DNA from: Flavobacteriales bacterium
GTDB lineage: Bacteria > Bacteroidota > Bacteroidia > Flavobacteriales > BACL11
NCBI GenBank assembly: GCA_002715885.1
Contig: PBAG01000006.1
Location: forward strand, 1 to 10,199
Length of the DNA stretch: 10,199 bases
Direction: 5' to 3'
Shown here piece after piece: positions 1-7,900 of this stretch; position 1 is the first letter of the stretch, and each line of letters starts with the position of its first letter. A model generated the notes under the pieces. It searched no databases. It worked only from the letters and a program-made list of their open reading frames with translations, and was not told the DNA's origin. Made by a program: the position numbers and the translations under genes.

Positions 1-125
1 TCATTGTAAATGTTTGTGCTCCTTGACTTGCCACACCAGAATCTGGAGTTGTCGCAACCAAAACATATGGCCAAGCTGTAGGCCCCGCAACAAAATCTCC
101 ACAATCACTTATTAATGATGTGGTT
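1..125 (-). repeat. Second copy of a 125-bp direct repeat (360-bp period)
   Basis: This segment matches 361-485 over 125 bases with only two differences, at 61 (A against G) and 86 (C against T). Both are synonymous on the coding (minus) strand: TTG/CTG for Leu and GCG/GCA for Ala. The match ends at 125, where the sequences diverge into the proline linker here and into the signal peptide in the other copy. The repeat may extend leftward beyond the window. Confidence 0.95.
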
Positions 126-595
126 GACGGTGGAGGAGGAACCACACAATCCGAAGCTACACCATTCAATACTAAATCATCAAACTCTACATCTCCGCTT
201 GAGAATTGAAATTTTACAGACCTATTAAAAGTAACAGCAGGAACTGTGATAGTATTAGAACCAAGGGTCATTGCTATGGCAGGTCCAAAGAACCAGTTTC
301 CATTGGCTGTTGTTTTTACAACTCTAAAATCTGCTCCTCCTGATGGAAGATTAGTAACATTCATTGTAAATGTTTGTGCTCCTTGACTTGCCACACCAGA
401 ATCTGGAGTTGTCGCAACCAGAACATATGGCCAAGCTGTAGGCCCTGCAACAAAATCTCCACAATCACTTATTAATGATGTGGTTTGTGCAAAAACATTA
501 AAAGAACAAACTGTAAAAACAGCAAAGAAAATTGTTTTGAATTTTTGTTTTAGTATTTTATGTGTAAAAAGTTTACTTGTTGAAATTAAGTTCAT
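1..595 (-). CDS. Secreted tandem-repeat surface protein, N-terminal part (runs off the window)
   Basis: The frame is open from an ATG at 595-593 to the window edge, giving 198 visible residues and no stop. Residues 1-37 form a signal peptide with an unusually long, lysine-rich n-region (about 20 residues). A hydrophobic core (TIFFAVFTVCSFNVFA) follows, with likely cleavage after A36 before QTTS. The mature part is a 120-residue unit (about 38-157) ending in a PPPP linker; the next unit then begins and is visible up to M198. Each unit starts SLISDCGDF, and the complete one ends in a beta-rich stretch with VEFDDLVLNG and a second Cys (C44 and C150), so a beta-sandwich or carbohydrate-binding-like fold is plausible but not shown. 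GC is about 43% over the first 120 bases by hand count, higher than in the neighbours. I do not recognise the family. The protein is probably large and exported by the type IX system, but the C-terminus that would show this is not present. No good -7 element is visible upstream. Confidence 0.85.
   Translation of the reverse strand, partial: MNLISTSKLFTHKILKQKFKTIFFAVFTVCSFNVFAQTTSLISDCGDFVAGPTAWPYVLVATTPDSGVASQGAQTFTMNVTNLPSGGADFRVVKTTANGNWFFGPAIAMTLGSNTITVPAVTFNRSVKFQFSSGDVEFDDLVLNGVASDCVVPPPPSTTSLISDCGDFVAGPTAWPYVLVATTPDSGVASQGAQTFTM
361..485 (-). repeat. First copy of the 125-bp direct repeat
   Basis: This is the copy nearest the gene start. It encodes residues 38-78 of the surface protein, directly after the signal peptide cleavage site. 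It lies exactly 360 bases from its partner at 1-125, so the full protein repeat unit is 120 residues and stays in frame. Confidence 0.95.
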
Positions 596-615
596 AATAT
601 AAATTTATTACTGAT

Positions 616-632
616 AGTTATTACTAATAACT
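616..632. promoter_or_regulatory. Perfect palindrome in the surface-protein leader (possible operator)
   Basis: AGTTATTA and TAATAACT are perfect 8-base inverted arms around a single C. They lie in the 45-base gap between the oligopeptidase stop (641) and the surface-protein start (595). A one-base loop is too tight for a normal RNA hairpin, so a dimeric protein-binding site is the more natural reading. The T-run follows the palindrome on the plus strand, where no gene would need a terminator. A chance AT-rich palindrome cannot be excluded. Confidence 0.3.
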
Positions 633-640
633 TTTTATTG

Positions 641-2806
641 CTAATTTTTAATATTTTCTAATTTAAATAAAAAAGCATACTCTAATGCAACTTCTTTCAA
701 ACTTTCAAATCTTCCAGAAGATCCCCCATGACCAACGTCCATATCACAATACATTAACAGCAAATTGTCATTAGCACGCATATCACGTATTTTGGCAATC
801 CATTTGGCTGGTTCCCAATATTGAACTTGACTATCCCAGTATCCAGTTGTAATTAATAAATTTGGGTAGTTAACATTTGCAATATTATCATATGGAGAAT
901 ATGATTTCATATAATTATAATACTCAAAATCTTTTGGGTTACCCCATTCATCAAATTCTCCAGTTGTGAGAGGAATTGACTCATCCCACATGGTATTTAT
1001 AACATCTACAAAAGGAACACCTGCAATAACACCATTAAATAACTCCGGCTCCATATTTATTACGGCACCGACTAATAATCCTCCTGCACTTCCACCAGAG
1101 GCATAAATTTTTTGTGATGATGTGTATTTAGAATCAATTAGAAATTTAGCACAATCAATAAAATCATAGAATGTATTTTTCTTTTTTAAAAGTTTGCCAT
1201 CTTCGTACCAGTTTCTGCCCATCTCCTGGCCACCTCTTATGTGTGCAATTGCAAAAGCAAAACCACGATCTAAAAGACTTAATCTTACTGAGCTAAAATA
1301 AGCATCAGTACTACTTCCATATGATCCGTATCCATATAATAACAAAGGATTTTTACCATTTTTTTTAAATCCTTTTTTGTAGACTAAAGAAATAGGTATT
1401 TTAGTTTTACCATCCCTACTAAGAGCATATAATCTTTCTGATTCATAGTCGTCAGAATTAAATTTATCACCCAATACTTTTGTTTGTTTTAAGAGAATTC
1501 GCTCTTTGGATTTCATATTAAAATCATAAGTAGACCTAGGTGTTGTTAAAGATGAATAAACAAATCGAAACATATCTGTATCAAACTCCAAATTAGAGCT
1601 AGAGTACAATGAATATGATGGATCGTTAAATGTTATATAATACTCAGAATTATTTTTCCAATTAATAACTCGAGCTTTTTTTAGCCCCTCACTTCTTTCA
1701 TTTACAACTAAATAATTTTTAAAAATATCTATACTCCTTAACAATACGTCATCTCTGTGAGGAATAACTTCTTTCCAATTATTTTTTGAAGTTGCACTAA
1801 TTGAGGTTTTCATTAATCTAAAATTCTTTGCATTCCAATTAGTTGTTATATAAAATTCATCTTCAAAGTGACTGACAGAATACCTTAAATCCTTTTCTCT
1901 TGGATGTATTATTTTCCAAGACCCTGCAGGATCATCAGCATCTAAGAATCTGTGCTCCGAAGAAAGAGTTTGATATGATCCAATCATTAAATATTTTTTG
2001 GATTTCGTTTTATAAATGTAACAGCCAAAAGTTTCATCAATTTCTTCATAAACTAAAATATCCTCAGATGATTTTGTACCAAGAGTGTGTCTAAAAATCT
2101 TATTTGATCTTAATGTGATATCATCTTTTTTTGTGTAGAAAATTGTCTTATTATCATTTGCCCAAACGATACGTCCAGTTGTATTTTCAATTTTATCTTC
2201 CAATATTTTTCCGGTGGTTAAATCTTTAAAATATATAGTATAATTTCTTCTTGAAAGCAAATCTATGCTGTAAGCCATGTATTGATTATTCTCACTAACT
2301 GACTTTCCACCCAAAGCAAAAAAACTTGTGCCTTTTGCCATCTCAGGTAAATTTAAAAGTATTTCCTCTTCGGCATTATCAACATTCTTTTTTCTGTAGT
2401 GAATAGAATAATCTTCACCACTTTTATATTTTGTATAGTAAGTATATCCATTATTACTAACGGGCACAGATTCATCATCTTGTTGTATTCTTGATACAAA
2501 TTCATCAAACAAGTTTTTTTGAAAAGATTCAGTGTCCTGCATTTCTTTTTTCAAAAATTCATTTTCGTACTGGAGGTAGTCTATTACCTCTTGAGTTTGT
2601 GCATCTTTTGTTTCAGCTTCTTTTTGCTCATCGGTCAATCTCATCCAATGATAATTATCAATAACTGTATCATTATGATAAATATTTTTATGTGGGACTT
2701 TTTTTGCCATGTTGTTGGAAATAAAATTTTTTGATTCATTACTTTCTTTGAAGTTACAAGAAAAAATTAAAGAAAGATTCATTGATAGAATAAAGACTTT
2801 TTTCAT
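641..2806 (-). CDS. ptrB: Oligopeptidase B (protease II), S9A family, predicted lipoprotein
   Basis: This is a serine peptidase of 721 residues that should cleave short peptides after Arg or Lys. Residues 1-17 form a lipoprotein signal (LSLIFSC, lipid-bearing Cys17), which places the enzyme in the envelope; E. coli protease II has no signal peptide. Residues about 35-435 are the beta-propeller that limits access to small peptides, and about 440-715 are the alpha/beta-hydrolase domain. The catalytic triad is Ser573 (GGSAGG), Asp658 (GYWDSQVQYWEP) and His693 (VGHGGSSGRF). The acidic residues giving basic P1 preference are kept as Glu617 and Asp619 (TTGEFDEWGNP). At the S2 site Asp501 is kept but the second acidic position is Tyr503. 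The gene lies 72 bases behind the phosphodiesterase gene on the same strand and may share its transcript. The first ATG is chosen because Met9 would leave too short a signal peptide. Family assignment is very secure; the symbol follows the family. Confidence 0.93.
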   Translation of the reverse strand: MKKVFILSMNLSLIFSCNFKESNESKNFISNNMAKKVPHKNIYHNDTVIDNYHWMRLTDEQKEAETKDAQTQEVIDYLQYENEFLKKEMQDTESFQKNLFDEFVSRIQQDDESVPVSNNGYTYYTKYKSGEDYSIHYRKKNVDNAEEEILLNLPEMAKGTSFFALGGKSVSENNQYMAYSIDLLSRRNYTIYFKDLTTGKILEDKIENTTGRIVWANDNKTIFYTKKDDITLRSNKIFRHTLGTKSSEDILVYEEIDETFGCYIYKTKSKKYLMIGSYQTLSSEHRFLDADDPAGSWKIIHPREKDLRYSVSHFEDEFYITTNWNAKNFRLMKTSISATSKNNWKEVIPHRDDVLLRSIDIFKNYLVVNERSEGLKKARVINWKNNSEYYITFNDPSYSLYSSSNLEFDTDMFRFVYSSLTTPRSTYDFNMKSKERILLKQTKVLGDKFNSDDYESERLYALSRDGKTKIPISLVYKKGFKKNGKNPLLLYGYGSYGSSTDAYFSSVRLSLLDRGFAFAIAHIRGGQEMGRNWYEDGKLLKKKNTFYDFIDCAKFLIDSKYTSSQKIYASGGSAGGLLVGAVINMEPELFNGVIAGVPFVDVINTMWDESIPLTTGEFDEWGNPKDFEYYNYMKSYSPYDNIANVNYPNLLITTGYWDSQVQYWEPAKWIAKIRDMRANDNLLLMYCDMDVGHGGSSGRFESLKEVALEYAFLFKLENIKN

Positions 2807-2838
2807 GATGTAAAAATACTTAAAATTTACATCTCCTT
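2807..2838 (-). promoter_or_regulatory. Shine-Dalgarno and hairpin directly before the oligopeptidase start
   Basis: On the minus strand AAGGAG (2838-2833) is a strong Shine-Dalgarno sequence, but it lies 26 bases from the ATG at 2806, too far for direct use. The intervening bases can form a perfect 8-bp hairpin: GATGTAAA at 2807-2814 with TTTACATC at 2826-2833, and an 11-base loop. Folding would bring the Shine-Dalgarno next to the start codon. The Shine-Dalgarno is also followed at once by ATGTAA, a start-stop pair. Bacteroidota rely little on Shine-Dalgarno pairing, so function is inferred. Confidence 0.4.
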
Positions 2839-2856
2839 TTTAAATATTTTAAACTG

Positions 2857-2872
2857 AAAAAACTTGTTTTTT
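2857..2872 (-). terminator. Weak A/T hairpin after the phosphodiesterase gene
   Basis: AAAAAAC and GTTTTTT are perfect arms around two bases, starting 6 bases past the TAG stop at 2879. On the minus strand the stem ends in a run of T. The stem is almost all A:T, so it would terminate or attenuate poorly; read-through into the oligopeptidase gene is likely. Confidence 0.2.
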
Positions 2873-2878
2873 AAAAAT

Positions 2879-3820
2879 CTATTTTAAAATAGAAGAACCA
2901 TCTTTTTTACAATCAAATTCTGAACTTGATAAACCCATAAATTCAAGAATAGTAGGGGCTATATCGGTTTGATTAGTTTTTTTATCTTGTTTAAAAGACA
3001 TGTTTGGGTGTTCTAACAAAAGAACAGTATTTCTTATGTGTGGATTGTTGTAATCTCCATGACCAAAGCCATCACCTCCATGATCGGAAACCAATATAAA
3101 AAGCCAATTTTCACCTGCTGCCCTTTTATTCTGTATAATGTTGTATAAATTATTTACATAATAATCTAAAGTTGAAAGTGTTTCTCTGTACTCAAAAATT
3201 TCTTTGGAAAAACCATAAGCATGACCAGCAGCATCGAGTTCATCAAAATGAACAAAAATTACATCAGCATTAAAAGGATTTTCATTTAACAGCATGTCAT
3301 TAGCAAATTGAAAAACCAAAGAATCTGTACTCATATTTTCTGAAAAAAAATCAACGTCGCTCGACAGTAAGTTTTCGTTGATGGGGTCCCAATTTACTAT
3401 TGAGGCAGTATTAATATTCTGAAAATTTCTTTCCAAATAATAAAAAAATGACGGATAAGTTTTAAAAAAATTGCCATTAAATGTATTGTCGTCAACGCCA
3501 TGTTTTTGAAAATTGACTCCGGTTAAAATACTAGACCAATTTGGACCACTATATGTATCCTCCTCTGTTTTGTGCATAAGGTTTAGAAATGTATTTTTAT
3601 TTGATAAACTATGTATGAATGGAGTTATGTTTGGTTGAAATGCATCACTCCTAAATCCATCAATCCCTAATATTAAAATTTTGTTATTTAATTTGAGTGT
3701 ATCAATAGTTGTTAAATGATCATAGGTGCTACATTCATCTATGTAGATGTCTTTTGAGCAATTATTCAATAATAAATAGAACAATAATGTAAAGTAAATG
3801 CTCTTGTGTTTAACTTGCAC
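2879..3820 (-). CDS. Alkaline phosphatase-superfamily phosphodiesterase/nucleotide pyrophosphatase-like lipoprotein
   Basis: This 313-residue protein belongs to the type I phosphodiesterase/sulfatase-like superfamily, which uses two metals (usually zinc) and a Ser/Thr nucleophile to hydrolyse phosphoesters. The N-terminus is a lipoprotein signal ending LLLNNC (Cys21), with an imperfect lipobox. Metal and catalytic positions run in the expected order: Asp54 (LGIDGFRSD), nucleophile Ser91 (TYSGPNW), Asp196 and His200 (DELDAAGH), Asp246 and His247 (SDHGG), then His254 (FGHGD) as a likely further ligand. LTGVNFQKHGV after the nucleophile is typical. At 313 residues it is a compact member without a large insert. 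The start is GTG (3820-3818), as no ATG precedes the signal peptide. It lies 5 bases after the EEP gene stop, so the two are almost certainly co-transcribed. The substrate (nucleotide, phosphodiester or phosphomonoester) cannot be read from the sequence; a sulfatase is unlikely, since the sulfatase C/SxPxR signature is missing. Confidence 0.85.
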   Translation of the reverse strand: MQVKHKSIYFTLLFYLLLNNCSKDIYIDECSTYDHLTTIDTLKLNNKILILGIDGFRSDAFQPNITPFIHSLSNKNTFLNLMHKTEEDTYSGPNWSSILTGVNFQKHGVDDNTFNGNFFKTYPSFFYYLERNFQNINTASIVNWDPINENLLSSDVDFFSENMSTDSLVFQFANDMLLNENPFNADVIFVHFDELDAAGHAYGFSKEIFEYRETLSTLDYYVNNLYNIIQNKRAAGENWLFILVSDHGGDGFGHGDYNNPHIRNTVLLLEHPNMSFKQDKKTNQTDIAPTILEFMGLSSSEFDCKKDGSSILK

Positions 3821-3825
3821 TAAAT

Positions 3826-4806
3826 TTATTTTAATCTCATTTTTAAATAGATGGGAAGATGATCAGAAAAACCGCCATACCAATTATTTCCACCAAATGA
3901 TCTGCTTGGATATGTTTCTCCTTTTTTGTTGGTGTACATCATAAATTCATTTTCATAGGAACCAAAAGAAATTAATTCAAAATTTGATATGTCACTTGAT
4001 ACAATTATTTGATCAAGCCAGTTCCAATTACCGCGATAGTTATAAGAACCTCTTCCTGAAACTTGGGGTTTAGACATCAAATTAGTCAAATCACTTTTTA
4101 CTAAAAACTCACTTAGACTTTCATTACTTGGATAGTCATTAAAGTCTCCCATAATTAAATTAAAATCACTTTTTGAGGTATATTGATTTATATATTTGCG
4201 CAAAACTTTTGAAACAAATACTCTTTTATAGTTAGTGGCTTCTTGCCCTCCCCACCTTGAAGGCCAGTGGTTTACAAATACATTTACTATTTGATCCTCA
4301 AGTCTTAATCTACAGTAGACTATATCTCTAGTTTTTCTAGACTCATTTGGATTATTGATAGCTATAAAGTCGGTTTTCAGAATTTGATATTTTTTACTTA
4401 CTAGTATCGCACAATCAATTCCTCTAGAGTCGGGACTTTCTTTATGTACAATTGTGTAATTATTATTTTTAAAAAATGGTTTTTTTAGTAAATCTGTTAT
4501 TACTAATTTATTTTCCACCTCACATAGGCCAATAATATCAGGGAAATTTTTCTGATTTTTTGACTCAACAATTTTTTTAAAGACTTTTTCAAGCTGATTT
4601 AATTTATAGTCGTATTTATATGAATCCCATTTTTTTTCACTTGTTGGCAAAAACTCATTATCATTAGTAATAGGGTTATCAATTGTATCAAATAGATTCT
4701 CAACATTATAAAAAACAGCAAATATGTTTTGTTGATCATCTACAATTTTATCATTCTGTGAGAATAAAAAAAATGGTATTAAAAGCAATACGAATATTTT
4801 TTTCAT
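3826..4806 (-). CDS. Secreted endonuclease/exonuclease/phosphatase (EEP) family protein
   Basis: This 326-residue protein is a metal-dependent phosphodiesterase of the DNase I-like fold. It opens with a classic signal peptide (MKKIFVLLLIPFFLFSQ). Family motifs in order are Asn34 (FYNVENLFD), Glu96 in LCEVEN (metal ligand), His180 (VNHWPSRWGG), Asp221 and Asn223 (GDFNDYP), Asp265 (WNWLDQI) and the terminal Asp315-His316 (FSDHLP). All catalytic positions are present. The variant with NVENLFDT and NHWPSR is common in Bacteroidota and usually annotated as an endonuclease; activity on DNA, RNA or another phosphoester is not decided by sequence. An in-frame ATG lies 7 codons upstream (4827), but the signal peptide begins at 4806 and a -7 element falls between the two, so 4806 is preferred. 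It is the first gene of the minus-strand block, divergent from the propeller gene and 5 bases ahead of the phosphodiesterase. Confidence 0.88.
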   Translation of the reverse strand: MKKIFVLLLIPFFLFSQNDKIVDDQQNIFAVFYNVENLFDTIDNPITNDNEFLPTSEKKWDSYKYDYKLNQLEKVFKKIVESKNQKNFPDIIGLCEVENKLVITDLLKKPFFKNNNYTIVHKESPDSRGIDCAILVSKKYQILKTDFIAINNPNESRKTRDIVYCRLRLEDQIVNVFVNHWPSRWGGQEATNYKRVFVSKVLRKYINQYTSKSDFNLIMGDFNDYPSNESLSEFLVKSDLTNLMSKPQVSGRGSYNYRGNWNWLDQIIVSSDISNFELISFGSYENEFMMYTNKKGETYPSRSFGGNNWYGGFSDHLPIYLKMRLK

Positions 4807-4810
4807 GCAA

Positions 4811-4818
4811 CAAATATA
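4811..4818 (-). promoter_or_regulatory. Bacteroidota -7 element for the EEP gene
   Basis: TATATTTG on the minus strand fits TAnnTTTG. It ends only 4 bases before the ATG at 4806, so transcription would start at or almost at the start codon. No convincing -33 TTTG lies at the usual distance; GATTG ends 13 bases upstream, which is too near. The overlap with the longer reading frame from 4827 argues for the shorter start. Confidence 0.4.
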
Positions 4819-4876
4819 CAATAGCATTTTACAATCTTTGGAAGAATTTTATGTTTTAGTTTTCATCTTTTTGCTA

Positions 4877-4905
4877 TTGTCTTAGATTCTAAATATTTAT
4901 CTTTG
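4877..4905 (+). promoter_or_regulatory. Bacteroidota promoter for the propeller-pirin pair
   Basis: TATCTTTG at 4898-4905 is an exact TAnnTTTG -7 element. TTG at 4877-4879 is a candidate -33 element with an 18-base spacer; an alternative TTTG at 4870-4873 has a 24-base spacer. Transcription would begin near 4910, leaving a leader of about 15 A-rich bases with no Shine-Dalgarno before the ATG at 4925. An 11-base palindrome (4882-4892) sits between the two elements and might be an operator, but is short enough to be chance. Confidence 0.55.
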
Positions 4906-4924
4906 CAACTCTAAAAAACTTCAA

Positions 4925-7900
4925 ATGAAAACGATCAAATACCTAAGCCTTTTATTACTTTCAATATTCTTTATAAATACAAATTCACTTGCTGAAGAAA
5001 AAAATAAAACAACTAACAAAAAAAATAATAGCTCGATATATTCTGGTCTTAAATTTAGAAGTATTGGGCCCGCACTCATGTCAGGCAGAATCTCTGATAT
5101 CGTAATTCATCCTGAAAATGAAAATGTATGGTACGTAACTGCTGGTTCAGGTGGTGTTTGGAAAACAGAAAATTCAGGAACAACCTGGAATTCTATTTTT
5201 GATGGTCAAAAAAGCTATTCGATTGGCTGTATCGCTTTAGACCCTCAAAATCCTGAAATCGTTTGGGTAGGAACAGGTGAAAATGTTGGGGGAAGACATG
5301 TTGCTTATGGAGATGGTATATATAAAAGTCAAGATGGTGGCAAGAGTTGGAAAAATATGGGTTTAAAAAAATCTGAGCACTTGTCAAAGATTATTATTCA
5401 TCCTAAAAATCAAAATATAATTTGGGTGGCATCACAGGGCCCACTATGGAGTTCAGGTGGTGAAAGAGGAGTTTACAAAACCACTGATGGCGGAAAAAAT
5501 TGGAATCGAGTTCTTGGTGATGAGGAATGGGTTGGAGCAACAGATCTTTTAATTGATCCAAGAGATCCAAAAATTCTTTATGCTGCTACATGGCAAAGGC
5601 ACAGGACTGTTGCTGGCTATATGGGTGGAGGACCAGGAACAGCAATATACAAATCAGTTAATGGTGGTAAAAACTGGAAGAAACTAAAAAATGGTTTACC
5701 AAAAAGTAATATGGGTAAGATAGGTTTAGTTCTATCACCACAAAATCCGGATGTTATATATGCTGCAATCGAGCTTGACAGAAGAAAAGGTGGCGTTTAC
5801 AAAAGTGAAAACAAAGGTGGTAGCTGGAAAAAAATGAGTGACGCTGTAGCTGGTGGTACAGGCCCCCATTATTATCAAGAATTATATGCATCACCACATC
5901 ACGAAAATGAGATATATCTTGCAGATAATTATATGCAAGTATCGTATGACGGGGGAAAAACATTTGTAAGAATGAATGAAAGTGAAAAGCATGTCGACAA
6001 TCATGCAGTAGCATTCAAAAAAAGTGATCCAAATTATATTTTAGTAGGATGTGATGGTGGACTTTATGAAAGTTTTGACAGAACTAAAAATTGGAAATTT
6101 ATTGATAATCTACCACTTACTCAATTTTACAAAATAGCAGTTGATGATGCTGAACCTTTTTATCATGTCTATGGAGGAACGCAAGATAATAATACACAAG
6201 GTGCTCCATCTAGAACAGATAATATTCATGGGATTAGAAATTCAGACTGGTATATAGTTTTAGGAGGCGATGGCCACCAACCAGCAACAGAACCAGGAAA
6301 CCCAAATATTGTCTATGTTCAGTGGCAAAGAGGAAATTTAAATCGTCACGACAAAATAACTGGTGAAAATGTTAATATAAAGCCACAAGCAGATTTAGGT
6401 GAAAGAACAGAAAGATACAATTGGGATTCGCCAATTTTAGTAAGTCCACACAATCCCAAAAGAATATATTTTGCTTCTCAAAGAGTTTGGAAATCTGATG
6501 ACAGAGGCGATTCATGGACGCCAATTTCCAAAGACTTAACACAAAATGTTAATAGAGTGACAACTCCTTTTTTCAATAAAAAACAAAAATGGGACAACCC
6601 ATGGGATATGTATGCAATGTCCAACTACAGCACAATAACATCTCTTTCTGAATCCCCAATAAAAGAGGGCTTAATATACGCAGGTACTGACGATGGAATC
6701 ATTCAAGTAACAGAAAATGGAGGGGAAAAATGGAGAAAAATTAACTTTAACAATATAAGTGGATTGCCAAATACGGCTTTTGTTAACGACATCAAGGCCG
6801 ATAATTTTAATGAAAATATAGTGTATGCTGTTTTTGACAACCATAAATATGGTGACTACAAACCATATGTTTTTATGAGTAAAAATAAAGGAAGAACATG
6901 GAAAAATATTTCAGAAAATATTGCTGAAAATGCACTTGCTTGGAGGATTGTTCAAGACCATGTTGATAAGGATCTTCTATTTCTTGGAACAGAATTTGGA
7001 GTTTACTTTACTAATAAAAAAAATAAGGAATGGACAAAGTTCTCAAGTGGGTTACCTAATATTTCAGTAAGAGATATTGCCATTCAAAAAAGAGAAAATG
7101 ACTTAGTATTAGGAACATTTGGTAGAGGTATTTACATACTAGATGACTATTCCTGCTTACGAAATTTTGATGTTTCAAAAGTTAAAAATGAAGCAGAACT
7201 ATTTTCCCCAAGAGATTCATATTGGTACAAACAAAAAAGACCATTAGGAGGAAGAAAAAAGGCATCACAAGGAGATAATTATTTTGTAGCTGACAACCCA
7301 CCATATGGAGTAGAATTTACTTACTTTTTGCAAGAAAAATACTCTTCAAAACAAGCTATGCGAAAAAAAGAAGAAAGAAAATTAGAGAAAGATGATTTAG
7401 AAGTTTCTGTTCCTGACTGGAAGGTTTTAGAAGACGAAAAGAAAGAAATAAAACCAAAAGTTTGGCTCTTTATTTACTCAAATGATAAAATAATAAAAAA
7501 AGTAAAAGCACAGAACAAAAAAGGCTTCAACAGAGTGAGCTGGAATCTATATTCAGAGTCTAAGGGAATGATAACTGAAAAGAATGTTAAAAGAGACGCT
7601 TCTGGTTTAATGATTGGTCCGGGTGAATACTCAGCTCAATTACATAAACAAATTGAAGGAAAATTTTCACCAATCAGTTCAACAGTGAATTTTAACGTTA
7701 AAAAACTCAGTGACGGAGCTTTAAAAAATGAGTCTGATATAAATAAAAATGAATTTTCACAAAGTGTTTATGAATTAAGAAATAGTGGAAACGAATTATC
7801 AAATAACATAAGAAAACTAAAAAGCAATACAGAAATACTTCTAAAATCTTATGAAAGAGCTGAGGCAATTAATTCTGATTTATTAGATGAAATTTTAAAA

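Noticed and set aside
1..485. CRISPR-like or mobile-element origin for the long direct repeat
   Set aside because: The repeat is in frame inside a coding region, with a 120-codon period and synonymous differences, so it is a protein repeat.
1900..2734. Open frames at 1900-2094 and 2519-2734 on the plus strand
   Set aside because: They lie antisense inside the well-supported oligopeptidase gene and their translations show no recognisable features.
2879..3820. Calling the phosphodiesterase-like lipoprotein a sulfatase
   Set aside because: There is no C/S-x-P-x-R formylglycine signature; the nucleophile region SGPNW fits the phosphodiesterase/pyrophosphatase group.
4807..4827. Upstream ATG extending the EEP protein by seven residues (MLLYICC)
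   Set aside because: The typical signal peptide begins at the next ATG (4806), and the extension overlaps the candidate -7 element.
4882..4892. 11-base palindrome (TTAGA-T-TCTAA) between the promoter elements
   Set aside because: Five-base arms in AT-rich DNA are expected by chance; it is mentioned with the promoter but not listed as an operator.
5193..6014. Open frames at 5193-5387 and 5754-6014 on the minus strand
   Set aside because: They are antisense to the propeller gene, rich in His, Phe and Ser as expected from complementing Gly/Lys/Trp-rich repeats, and resemble no protein.
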